The notes below the pieces were generated by a model. The model was not told the origin of the DNA, ran no database searches, and saw only the letters and a program-made list of their open reading frames with translations. From the NCBI RefSeq assembly GCF_024323335.1, contig NC_066583.1, positions 273,118,916-273,182,915 on the forward strand: DNA of 64,000 nucleotides, in the 5' to 3' direction. This DNA is from Lathyrus oleraceus. Lineage: Eukaryota > Streptophyta > Magnoliopsida > Fabales > Fabaceae. The position numbers were made by a program, and so were the translations under genes. Positions 31,441 to 41,341 of the stretch are shown here, one piece after another (within the stretch, counting starts at the first letter, position 1; the number at the start of each line of letters is the position of its first letter).

Positions 31441-32707
31441 CCGGTGTTGATAAGAATGGTCTACCTAAAAGGATAGGGATATCGTCGTCTTCCTTGATAT
31501 CCATGACCACAAAGTCTGTTGGGATATAAATTTGACCGATCCTAACTGGGATGTCTTCTAAAATGCCTACAATATACTTAACAGACCTATCGGTTAATTT
31601 GAGGGACATCTTAGTTGGTTGCAATTCTCCTAAGTTTAACCTTTTACATACAGCTAAGGGCATTAAACTCACACCAGCGCCTAAGTCTAGGAAAGCTTTG
31701 TCGATCACATGACTCCCTAAAATGCAAGGTACAGAAAAACAACCAGGGTTTTTCTCCTTCTTAGCGAGTTTATCCTCGGAAATAAAGTTGCATTCCAAGG
31801 GTTTTGGATCGTCAAGCCTACGCTTGTTGGTTAATATGTCTTTGAGAAATTTAGCGTAAGACGGAATTTGGGTGATAACTTCGGTGAAAGGAATCTCTAC
31901 ATGAAGCTTCTCTATCACTTTTATAAATTTTTGGTATTGGTTGTTGATTTTGGTTTGTTTAAGTCTTTGTGGATATGGGATTGGTGGTTTGTACGAGGGT
32001 GGTGGTTTGTAAGTTTTATCCTTGGCTTCTCCTTCTTGGTTGGTTTGTTTCTTGGGTTCCACTGGTTCCTCTTCTTGGTTGGTAGGTATATTTCCTTTAG
32101 AAGTTTTGGACTCGCTCATTGCTAGGTTATGAGGCCCTTCGTAAGCGGTCCCACTTTGTAACGAGATATCGTTAGCTTGCCCTCGAGGGTTTGGTTGAGG
32201 TTGTCCAGGGAATCGTCCTCCAGGTGTAGTCTGTGGGGCTTGGTTTTGTGCTACGTGTGAGATCTGGGTTTCAAGCATCTTGTTATGAGTGATTATATGA
32301 TCAACCTTGGTTCCTAATTGCGTTATAAGTTTGTTTACGTGAATGTTCTGGTTTAGGAATTCTTTATTTTGCTGAGTTTGGCCCGATATAAAGCTCTCCA
32401 TGATCTTCTCAAGGTTAGACTTCTGAGGCACATCTTGCATATGTTGATTTGGTTTTTGGGCTTGATAACCTTGTGGTCTTTGAGGTGCATAATTTTGGAC
32501 AGGGTTCTGGTTTTTATAGGAAAAATTCGGATGTTTCTTCCATCCAGGGTTGTAAGTGTTTGAAAATGGGTTACCTTGGGCATAATTCACTTGGTCGGTG
32601 TTCAGGTCGTTCAAAAGGTTACACTCCGCCGATTTGTGTCCTTTAGATCCACAAAGTTCTCACTCTGTGTGGACTACCGCTGCGGTGTTAGTGTTTGTAG
32701 ACATATG
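31433..32707 (-). pseudogene. gag: Athila-type Gag-protease, N-terminus removed by SIRE-B
   Basis: The minus strand, from the SIRE-B insertion point, reads STNTNTAAVVHTE, a stop where a zinc-knuckle Cys is expected, then ELCGSKGHKSAECNLL (CCHC knuckle with the first Cys lost). From 32614 a 393-aa open stretch has a Gln/Asn/Pro-rich region (YNPGWKKHPNFSYKNQN), PYPQRLKQTKINNQYQKFI, LHVEIPFTEVITQIPSYAKF and KDILTNKRRL, typical of Athila Gag. Protease follows: AFLDLGAGVSLMPLAV (DLGAGVS in place of DTGASxN) and ILLGRPFL. N-terminal Gag lies beyond SIRE-B, outside the window. Confidence 0.85.
32703..32707 (+). repeat. Left target-site duplication of SIRE-B (atatg)
   Basis: Five bases before the SIRE-B LTR start; the partner copy should follow its 3' LTR outside the window. 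Confidence 0.6.
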
Positions 32708-33690
32708 TGTAAGAACAAAAATTGTTCTACAACAGATTCCAGGATTTTGATGATAACAAAGGATGAAACCAAAAATGGCACTCTAATGAAATTTCTCTAA
32801 GTGTGCAGGACTCTGAACAAAAACAAAGAAATCTGAGCGCTTTATCAGATACAGAATCGAATCAGATACAAAGTATCAGAAGATCAGAAGCGCCTGAAGA
32901 AGAAGCGCGCTCTAGAAGTTCTGACTCTGAGCAAAACAACATAGTAGAATATCAGAAGCTCTAAACTTCCTCTGGAATCAACGCTGATGATCTAAAAGAC
33001 CAGGACTATCAGAAGCTCTGATGTAACTCCAACACAAATCTCAAATTAACAGGGTTAACGCAGATTCTGACGAAGGATCTCCTAATCCAGAAAGAATAAC
33101 GGCAACTACAACTTCAAATGGAAAGAAAATATATTTGGAAAGAAGTTATTCAGGGAGACAAATTTGTTATGGCAAGAAACACAGAAGTAATGGCATTAAA
33201 CTCTCATCAAGTCAAATATTCTGCCATCACTACAACGGTCCTTTCACCACTATATAAAGGACGGCATACTTCATTGAGAGATACACCTGAACACACAGAA
33301 AAACTCTACTCTCTCTCTTAGTCTTTCACGAGCTGTTGCTCATACGTGAAATCACTTACTTGCTCTATTTGCTGTAATACTTGCTTTATCTTAGAAGCAC
33401 TTTAAATTACAATTTTTCTATTGCTAAATTGATTTTGTTTCTCAAGTGACTCTGCGTAGTGTGTATACTTGGGAGGACTAAGAGATCTTTCTCTTAGACG
33501 TTGGTTGTAATAATCTTTCAAGATTAGTGGATTAAGTCATTTTTGAAGGCGAAATCACCTTGACCGAGTGGACTGGAGTAGCTTTGTGTTATAAGCGAAC
33601 CAGTATAAAATCCTGTGTGTTCTTATTACTGCAAAAGCGCTTATTTTCCAAAACAATTCAAATCCCCCTTTCTTGTTTTTCACACCTTCA
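32708..33690 (+). mobile_element. SIRE-B 5' LTR, 983 bp
   Basis: Starts TGTAAGAACAAAAATTG like SIRE-A and ends CACACCTTCA. A TATA box TATATAAAGG is at 33251-33260. It is shorter than and clearly diverged from the SIRE-A LTRs, so it is a different subfamily or an older copy. It is inserted in Athila gag. Confidence 0.9.
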
Positions 33691-33692
33691 AT

Positions 33693-33704
33693 TGGTATCA
33701 GCGC
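33693..33704 (+). other. SIRE-B primer-binding site, mutated
   Basis: TGGTATCAGCGC replaces TGGTATCAGAGC directly after the LTR; one mismatch to the initiator-Met primer. Confidence 0.85.
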
Positions 33705-33772
33705 TTCGGCTCTGTTATTGATTTTCTAATCAAACACTTAACCGTGTAGAGAGATCCAGAACGAGAAAAACT

Positions 33773-33860
33773 ATGGCCCACACAAATGAAAGAGACAGTT
33801 ACAATGCTAAGCCTCCTGTCTTTGATGGAGAGAAATTCGATTACTGGAAAGATAGAATTG
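33773..33860 (+). pseudogene. gag: SIRE-B gag, first 29 codons before the Tat-A insertion
   Basis: Begins MAHTNERDSYNAKPPVFDG, colinear with SIRE-A Gag. The sequence ends at the aattg target site where Tat-A inserted; the rest resumes at 45431. Confidence 0.9.
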
Positions 33861-35399
33861 TGTAACACCCCAAAATTTGCCCCCCTCATTCATGCATTCA
33901 TTTAGCATTTCATATTGCATTTCATCATGTCAATCAGAATTAGATCCGGAAAAAAAAAAAAGGAAAAAAAATGAAAAATAAAACGAAAAAAAAAATAAAA
34001 AAATTACAAAAAGAATAAATAAATAAAAATAATAATAAAAAAATAAATAAAATATAATAAAATTTTTTGGACTTGGGTCTCTCTCATTTGAGCCCACAAA
34101 ACCATGAAATTCAGTCTATAAATACCAAGGCTTCACTTGAGAAAAAGGGAGAGAAGCAAAATACTCTGAGGTTTCCTTGGAACAAAACCCTGGACAAAAC
34201 CTGAAGAGAAACCTGACAGAGAACTCAGAGCAACCTCCAAACCCTGAAGGGCCTCACGGGTGCAACTCAATTTCAATCAAGCTCTCCAATCAGGTTTGCC
34301 CTATTCCCATTATTTTACGCCTTCAATTTGAATGTTTTAAATGTGTGATGTATTATGAATGGGTGAAACCTATGCCTTGAATGTTTAATCACATGATTTC
34401 TGAAGTGTATGCCACAGGGTTTGAGGTTTATGAAACCATACTGTTATCCATGAAAAAAATGCTTATGGTGTTTCACTAACCCTTTTGTTGAGTTTTTGTG
34501 AGGGCTCACATGACTTTTGCAGGGATAACTTGCGTGGTTTCCCACTTTATTTGTGGGATACCCCATGGAGGTTCATTCCGATTACCTGTACTGACTCACT
34601 TTTCTTTGATGGCATTAGCTTGGGAGGTCCCTGGGTTTCTTACTCCTTTAATTGCTGTTACTTCGGATCTTCATCCGTCTGGTACTTTTACCTCTTTTCC
34701 ACATTTTATCGCTTTCTTAGCTGGAAGACCTCGATAGGAGGCATTTGTTTTCTTTTGTTTATTTACTTCTGAGCCCCTTGTTGGCACATTTACTTTATAC
34801 ATGTTTGTTTTGTATGCGTTCGTATCCCTGCAGGTAGCGCGGTTCCTTCGTCAAGGACTGCCTTTTTGCCCTTTTGCATGAGTAACCCTCAAACCCTAAA
34901 ACCCAAAGCAACACGTTAACTCCTTCTACTACAGGTGAGTAAGTCTCCAAAGGTCGAGCATCCGGTAGATTGTGTAGTAACGTCGTTCGTCCAAAACACA
35001 TCCCCCAACCCATAGGTCAGCCGAGCTACGAAGACTCTGATTCTCATATTCAGATGAGATACGTATGCAGTGGATGCGACATCCGCGCGAGTCATTTTCA
35101 TTTAACCCTTTTTTTTTGGTAAACAACACAAGATAAACTCACACCCTTTAGACGAAAATTACACAAGTGGATCTCGTAGAGTACTACGGATGCGTAGGGG
35201 TGCTAATACCTTCCCTTCGCATAACCGACTCCCGAACCCAAGATTTGGTTGCGAGACCCCGTCTTGTCCTTTCCTTTTTCAGGTTTACTTCGAGCGTTTC
35301 CTTTCCCTCCTTTGGGATGAATAACGCACAGTGGCGACTCTTCTGTCATTTTCTTTCGCCGGTTGTTTTTCCGCGCACTGTATTTTTCAGGTTGCGACA
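33861..35399 (+). mobile_element. Tat-A 5' LTR, 1539 bp
   Basis: Starts TGTAACACCCCAAAATTTGC and ends GGTTGCGACA. There is an A-rich tract at about 33946-34070 and a TATA box CTATAAATACC at 34116-34126. Near the end (35332-35341) is TGGCGACTCT, identical to the first ten bases of the PBS. Several 60-95-codon open frames here also occur in the 3' LTR and are not genes. Confidence 0.93.
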
Positions 35400-35401
35400 G
35401 C

Positions 35402-35419
35402 TGGCGACTCTGCTGGGGA
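35402..35419 (+). other. Tat-A primer-binding site
   Basis: TGGCGACTCTGCTGGGGA two bases after the LTR end. TGG pairs with a tRNA CCA end. The Ogre-type PBS is described as tRNA-Arg; I have not checked the tRNA. Confidence 0.85.
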
Positions 35420-36438
35420 CGAAGAAGTTGACCTCTTGCTGGTCCATCTTCCCTAAGCGAGTCCCTCCTAGCTTGTGTGATTTCTTGTTTATTGGGTGTT
35501 CATGCTTTTGTACATTTATTTGCTTACCTGCTTGTATGCATCTGTTGTATCTATTGGATCTGTTTGTTTGTTTGTTGGGATGGGATGTTCCATGAGAGAT
35601 AAGCCCATTACCCAGGCTTGAGTGTACACACAGGTTTTAGAGTGGATGATCATGAGGCTTGCGTGGCATGTTGCTATGTTAAGTCGTTCGTGAAGAACCA
35701 CACCCAGACGAGGTTTCTTTTGGATATATTATGTCCTACGGATGTTCCGTAACGACATGGTGTTCCTTTAGAAATCGTCGACTCTGGTGACCATTTCCCG
35801 AGAACTCAGTCGAGGCCTCTCCTCCGAGACGTGATTATGTTAGCTCTGGTGGGCGCATTCTCGCTGATCAATCCGAGGACCCCGAGACTGGGAACTTGCT
35901 TTAGGATGTCCTGTTGAGGGGAGTCAGTGGAGGTCTTTTATCCCGTAATAATGCCAAACCTTCAGTGGTAAACGTATTATTCGCGACTGAAGGGCTGAAG
36001 CTGACGAACTTCTGTTCTTAGAACCTACCAGTGAGGGGTGGGCTAAATTCAGGAAACCTTAACCTCCAACCAACCCGGTTTTCTGGAGCAGAGTTTTGGT
36101 CTTGTATTATATTCCTCAGTGAATTTCTCTCCAGGAAGTGCAACCTGACAGATGTTCAAGCGGATCCATCAATTCTGATTGACATGCCTTTGCATTGCAT
36201 AACATCATCTGCATATTTGCATCCAACATCTCATGCTTATTCATTTGTAGGGTATTCCCTTTCAAAACGGGGGTGCCTTAAAACTGAACAAGCAGTGCAT
36301 CGCATACCATGCATATTAACCCTTGTCTGTTTTGTAGGTGTCACCGCAGTGTCTAATGTTTGTTCCCTGTATCAGGCAGTTATTGGTCCCAAGCGAGTTC
36401 ACAGATACCCGACAAAGGAAAACCGTCCACGACTAGCG
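35420..36438 (+). other. Tat-A 5' leader
   Basis: About 1 kb between PBS and gag. It is partly open in the gag frame from 36031 but without recognisable motifs. Unlike Tat-B there is no ORF1 upstream of gag. Confidence 0.6.
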
Positions 36439-39400
36439 ATGGACCAAGTACAGAAAGAGCTGGCTGATATGCGTGAAAGGATGGATCAGTTCATGACATT
36501 GATGACTGGTATGGCAGCAGGTCAAGAAAAGCTGAGGGAATTGGTTGGGCAACCGAGGCCTGAGGTGGAGATACTAAATGCTGAGGGAAACCCTGGTAAC
36601 CCTGGGAACGCTGATAACCCTGTGAACACTGGTAACACGGGTAACGCAAATGCTGATGGAAACCCGGGTAATGTTGGCAACATAGGGAATGTTGGAAATG
36701 GTATTGGCGGAAGGTACAATGTGAATCAAGGAATTCGGATTAACGGGCACCCCGTTACTGAAGATTATCAGTATGATCAATTTTCTTTGCACGACGAGGC
36801 CCTAGAGACCACTCGCCGTATGGATGAGCTTGCTGAGAAGCTCAAATCTTTGGAGTCTCAAAATTCCTTAGGCTTTGATGTCACAAATATTGGTCTGGTT
36901 CAGGGAGTAAGGATTCCTCATAAGTTCAAACCCCCTACTTTTGAGAAATACAACGGGGCTTCTTGCCCACGCACTCATCTCCAATCTTATTTGGGAAGGT
37001 TGGGAGCTCACACGGAAGATGAAAAGCTGTGGATGTACTATTTTGAAGACAGTCTAACTGGAGCTTCTCGTGAATGGTATTCTCATTTGTCTCGTACTAC
37101 CATCAAGAGCTGGAAAGACTTGGCAGAGGCTTTTGTCAAGCAATATCAATACAACTTGGACATGGCTCCAAATCGGACCTTGTTGCAAGGTATGTCCCAG
37201 ACTGCCAAGGAGACCTTTAGAGAATGTGCTCAGCGTTGGAGACAGATTGCTGCGTCCGTCCAACCCCCTATGTCTGAAAGGGAGATGGCGGACATGTTCA
37301 TGAACACTCTTCAAGGCAATTATATTGAGAGATTGGCTGCTTGCCCGTCAATCAGCTTTGCAGAGATAGTAATTGCTGGAGAAAGAATCGAGAGTCTGTT
37401 GAAGATGGGCCGAATTCAAGACAATAGTGTTTCCAACCCATCAGGTCCCAAGAGACCGTTTGCTGGTAACGGTCAGCGAAGAAAAGAAGGCGAGGCAAGC
37501 GTTGTGTATGCCGACAGAGGCAGGAGTAAAGGACGCCCTAATTATTATCAAGATCAAGTGGCCGCAGTCACTATTCCAACACCTGTTCCTCAACCGCAAT
37601 ATCATCCGCAACAACAACCCAGGTACAACAATCAACAACAAGGAGGTAATCCGGGTCAGCAGAGACACTATCAACAACGTCCAAGGCAGACGGACCGGGT
37701 CATCGAGCCAATCCCAATGCCTTATTTAGTATTACTTCCCAAGCTGATTGACATGAATCTGGTTACATTGAGAACTCCGGCCCCACCAATCGATCCCAAT
37801 AATTTGCCTAGAGGTTATGATGTCAACGCCAGATGCGCTTTTCACTCCAACGCACCTGGCCATACTACAGATAATTGCAAGGCTCTCCAGTTAAAGGTAC
37901 AAGATTTGAGAGATGCCCAGGCTATCAATTTTGCTCCGGTGCCTAATGTTATCCAGAACCCGATGCCGGCTCACGGCGGGCAGAGGATTAATGCTGTTGA
38001 TAGTGGGGAAACTTTGAATTTGGTTTCTGATGTGACTAAGGTGAAGACTTCGCTATCGGTGGTTAAAGACCGACTGCTGAAAGGACAGATTTTCCCGGGC
38101 TGTGGGGAAGAATGCAGAAATTGTCAAGCTGCCGAAAACAGATGTGACAGTTTGAGAAGGGGTATTCAGCAGCTGATAGATGAAGGTTGTCTTCAGTTCG
38201 ATCAGGCCCGTCCGGTGAAGAATGATGTATCGATGGTGACATTTTATTTCACTCCTGAAGAAATATATTTTCCCGAGAGACTCGCTCCGACAACAATATA
38301 TTTCCCAGAAAGTACAGAACCAGTAGCGGTGAACATCGAAAGTTCAGCACCAGTCGCAATTTACTCTGACAGCCCTCAACCGACTTTGGTTGGTCCAATC
38401 ACCATCACGGTACCAGGACCTGTTCCGTATGAGAAAGACAGTGCTATCCCGTGGCACTATGGGGCTGATATCTACTGCCAGGGGAAAAAAGTTAATGAAG
38501 AAGACATTGACATTGGTAGCTCCGTTGTAGACAATGTTGGAGGGGTTGGTGGCTTCACTCGCAGTGGACGCCTATTTGCACCATCAACATTACGCGCGAA
38601 TACTAAAACCGAGGCAGCTGCCAAGGCTAAAGGGAAACAGGTATCCACCGAAGAGGTTACTACTGAGGAAGATCCTTCTAAGACCGCATTCGAGAAAGAA
38701 GTGGATGAGTTTATGAGGATTATCAAGAAAAGTGACTACAAGGTAGTCGACCAGCTAAATCAGACACCCTCAAAGATCTCCATTCTCTCACTATTGCTGT
38801 GCTCTGAGGCGCACAGAGCAGCCTTGTTGAAAATACTGAATATGGCCTACGTTCCACCGGAGATAACTGTTAACCAGCTGGAGTCGGTAGTTTCCAATGT
38901 AAACGCTAGCCGGGGGCTAGGTTTCACCGATAATGACCTGACGTCTGAGGGCAGGAATCACAACAAAGCCTTGCATATCACAATGGAGCGCAAAGGGGTG
39001 ATGCTTTCCCATGTTTTGGTTGATACAGGCTCTTCTCTGAATGTTCTTCCAAAGAAAGCCTTAATAAAGTTGGATTGCGATGACACCATCCTGAGGCCAA
39101 GTAACTTAGTTGTGAGGGCTTTTGATGGCTCTAAGAGAGCTGTCTTTGGCGAAGTTGAGTTGCCAGTTAAGATTGGACCGCAGGTGTTCAAGAGCACCTT
39201 TTATGTGATGGATATCCAGCCTGCCTACAACTGTCTGCTAGGTCGGCCTTGGATTCATGCTGCCGGTGCTGTTACTTCTACCCTCCACCAGAAGCTCAAA
39301 TATGAACTAGAAGGTCAGATCTTCACTGTATGTGGTGAAGAGGATATTTTTGTTAGCCACCTGTCTACATTTAAGTATGTAGAGATGGATGGCGAGATGC

Positions 39401-39804
39401 ATGAGATGCTGTGTCAGGGCTTCGAAACTACAAACATCAATGAGGTCGCGCCCGAAGCTGTCTTTTCACCTGAGTTTGAGAAGGTCGGGACTTCTATGTC
39501 TTCATACAAGCAAGCTGTCGAAGTGGTTAAAGCTGGTAATGCCCAAGGCTGGGGCAAATTTGTGGAGCCAGTCATCAAAGAAGACAAGTTTGGATTGGGG
39601 TATACTCCGGGGTCTCAGAAGAATAAAGTCGGTACTTTCTCCAACGGGGGTTTGGTTTCTCCCCACACCGTCAATGCTGTAGATGAAGACAAGGCTGACA
39701 GTGACTGTGACTTAGATAGCTGGATTCGCCCGTGTGTCCCGGGAGAAAAGCTCGACAATTGGTCGTCTGAAAAAACCGTCCGGGTTACTCTGCTGAAAGA
39801 GTGA
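36439..39804 (+). CDS. gag: Tat-A Gag-protease, 1121 aa, intact
   Basis: The chosen ATG starts MDQVQKELADMRERMDQ; the frame is open further upstream but without Gag motifs. An N-terminal coiled coil is followed by a Gly/Asn repeat stretch (about 47-95). The retrotransposon Gag core is at about 160-340 (KFKPPTFEKYNGASCPRTHL, WYSHLSRTTIKSWKDL, ETFRECAQRWRQIA). A zinc finger RCAFHSNAPGHTTDNC sits at about 465-480, and a second Cys motif (GCGEECRNCQAAENRC) near 555. The aspartic protease is at about 860 (LVDTGSSLNVLP, with a canonical DTGSS), and LLGRPWIH follows. A G-patch-like Gly-rich end lies near 1036 (GWGKFVEP, FGLGYTPGS). This unbroken ORF contrasts with the gutted pol. Confidence 0.9.
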   Translation: MDQVQKELADMRERMDQFMTLMTGMAAGQEKLRELVGQPRPEVEILNAEGNPGNPGNADNPVNTGNTGNANADGNPGNVGNIGNVGNGIGGRYNVNQGIRINGHPVTEDYQYDQFSLHDEALETTRRMDELAEKLKSLESQNSLGFDVTNIGLVQGVRIPHKFKPPTFEKYNGASCPRTHLQSYLGRLGAHTEDEKLWMYYFEDSLTGASREWYSHLSRTTIKSWKDLAEAFVKQYQYNLDMAPNRTLLQGMSQTAKETFRECAQRWRQIAASVQPPMSEREMADMFMNTLQGNYIERLAACPSISFAEIVIAGERIESLLKMGRIQDNSVSNPSGPKRPFAGNGQRRKEGEASVVYADRGRSKGRPNYYQDQVAAVTIPTPVPQPQYHPQQQPRYNNQQQGGNPGQQRHYQQRPRQTDRVIEPIPMPYLVLLPKLIDMNLVTLRTPAPPIDPNNLPRGYDVNARCAFHSNAPGHTTDNCKALQLKVQDLRDAQAINFAPVPNVIQNPMPAHGGQRINAVDSGETLNLVSDVTKVKTSLSVVKDRLLKGQIFPGCGEECRNCQAAENRCDSLRRGIQQLIDEGCLQFDQARPVKNDVSMVTFYFTPEEIYFPERLAPTTIYFPESTEPVAVNIESSAPVAIYSDSPQPTLVGPITITVPGPVPYEKDSAIPWHYGADIYCQGKKVNEEDIDIGSSVVDNVGGVGGFTRSGRLFAPSTLRANTKTEAAAKAKGKQVSTEEVTTEEDPSKTAFEKEVDEFMRIIKKSDYKVVDQLNQTPSKISILSLLLCSEAHRAALLKILNMAYVPPEITVNQLESVVSNVNASRGLGFTDNDLTSEGRNHNKALHITMERKGVMLSHVLVDTGSSLNVLPKKALIKLDCDDTILRPSNLVVRAFDGSKRAVFGEVELPVKIGPQVFKSTFYVMDIQPAYNCLLGRPWIHAAGAVTSTLHQKLKYELEGQIFTVCGEEDIFVSHLSTFKYVEMDGEMHEMLCQGFETTNINEVAPEAVFSPEFEKVGTSMSSYKQAVEVVKAGNAQGWGKFVEPVIKEDKFGLGYTPGSQKNKVGTFSNGGLVSPHTVNAVDEDKADSDCDLDSWIRPCVPGEKLDNWSSEKTVRVTLLKE

Positions 39805-39989
39805 TTTTTATTGTTTTCCTTTATTACATGCATAATAAAGTCTTACACTTTGCCCAAGGTGTAACGGCTCATTTGTAGGGCCATCCATTTAGTTACGTTT
39901 CGCAATTATTTTTATCATCAATAAAGGACGGCTTTTGCAAACAATTTTGTGTTCTCTTTCTTTCAGTTTTTTTACTTTTTACAAAAAAA
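39805..39989 (+). other. Spacer between gag-pro and pol relic of Tat-A
   Basis: Non-coding. In Ogre-type elements an intron separates protease from RT and its removal joins the frames. Here pol is in a different frame from gag-pro and the sequence CATCATGCAG at about 40064-40073 is an acceptor-like candidate. No donor is assigned. Confidence 0.35.
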
Positions 39990-40900
39990 ATGGCAATGTC
40001 TCTTTTTTCGTTTTTCCTATCTTTCAAAAAAAAAATATCTCATTCTAAGGTAATGCATGATCCTCCATCATGCAGAGCCGACCACTCGGATCTCACTGCT
40101 AACGACACTGCTATGGCCAAGTATGACTTCGACAATCCTATCTATCAAGCCGAAGAAGGGGCTGAGGAAGATTGTGAATTGCCTGAAGGGTTAGCCAGAT
40201 TGTTGAAACAGGAGGACCGAGCTATTACACCTTATCAGGAGGTGGTTGAGACCGTCAACATTGGTTTCGCAGACGACAAGAAAGAGATCAAGATCAGGGA
40301 AAGTCTACAGGCCGAGAGGAAAGACCGTTGATCATGTACTTGACTGTGTTAGAAAGGTCAATGGGTTGTGTGCTCGGTCAGCATGACGAGTCAGGTCGAA
40401 AAGAGCATGCAATATACTACCTTAGCAAAAGTTTACCGACTGTGAACAAAGATACTCATTGCTCGAGAAAACTTGCCGCGCTTTGGCATGGGCTGCTCGC
40501 CGACTAAGACAGTATATGTTGACTCACACGACTCTATTGATATCAAAAATGGATCCAGTCAAGTATATTTTTGAAAAGCCATCACTTACCGGAAAGGTTA
40601 CTAGGTGACAAATGATACTGACAGAGTATGACATCCAATACACTTCACAAAAAGCCATCAAGGGAAGTGTCTTGTCAGACTATCTTGCAGAGCGACCGAT
40701 TGATGATTACCAACCTATGAGGTTTGACTTTCCTGATGAGGACATCATGTTTCTCAAATCGAAAGATTGAGAGGAACCACTCCCGGAGGAGGGGCCTGAC
40801 CCTGAATCCAAATGGGTTATGATGTTTGATGGGGCGGTCCACGTCAATGGTCGCGGAGTTGGTATAGTGTTGATCACACCGGAAGGGGGTTCATATGCCA
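39990..40900 (+). pseudogene. pol: Tat-A pol relic: N-terminus joined to RNase H, RT deleted
   Basis: The first part (to 40331) reads as the pol N-terminus (KYDFDNPIYQAEEG, LPEGLARLLKQED). Near 40318-40325 it jumps straight to the first RNase H (LIMYLTVLERSMGCVLGQHD), so the whole RT catalytic domain is missing compared with Tat-B. Beyond this there are frameshifts and a stop, then the start of the second RNase H (VMMFDGAVHVNGRGVGI) at about 40815-40870. Confidence 0.8.
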
Positions 40901-41341
40901 TTTGGTGCCAGAATAACTTTTCCCTGCACCAACAATGAAGCCGAATACGAAGCTTGTATCCTAAGACTTGAGGAAGCCGTCAATATACAGATTAAAACCC
41001 TGGATGTATACGGGGATTCAACTTTGGTCATCAATCAAACCAACGGGAAATGGTGCTATGCTGGAACTACGTACCCAGAATTGACGTATCTCGGTCAGAG
41101 ACGAATGAAGAAAGCATTTGGTCAGAAAGTGCGCCCTCGGGGGTATCAAGTCGGTGAATTGGTACTCAAAAGATTTCTTCCTCCCAACACAGATCACAGG
41201 GGCAAATGGACACCGAACTATGAGGGTCCGTACGTGGTTAAAAGGATTTTCTATGGCGGAGCTTTGATGCTAACAACCATGGATGGCGAAGGATTCCCGT
41301 CCCCTGTCAACTCAGACGCAGTTAAAAAATACTTCGCATAA
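40895..41341 (+). pseudogene. pol: Tat-A RNase H 2 tail fused in frame to integrase C-terminus
   Basis: A 148-codon open frame begins in the second RNase H (NEAEYEACILRLEEA, YGDSTLVINQTNGKW). At about 41060 it passes without frameshift into the end of integrase (LGQRRMKKAFGQKVRPRGYQ, GELVLKRFLPP, GKWTPNYEGPYVVKRI) and stops after DAVKKYFA. The intervening zinc finger and DDE core are deleted. The dual RNase H is the hallmark of the Tat lineage. Confidence 0.8.

Noticed and set aside
33118..33321. 67-codon open frame in the SIRE-B LTR
   Set aside because: Spans the TATA box and the presumed transcription start; no motif.
34485..34772. 95-codon open frame in Tat-A 5' LTR, with a copy at 44512-44799
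   Set aside because: Present in both LTRs, no motif, overlapping frames equally open; chance frame in R/U5.
36031..36438. 136-codon N-terminal extension of the Tat-A Gag frame
   Set aside because: No ATG at the beginning of the open frame, composition unlike Gag, and Gag homology with Tat-B starts with the coiled coil after 36439.
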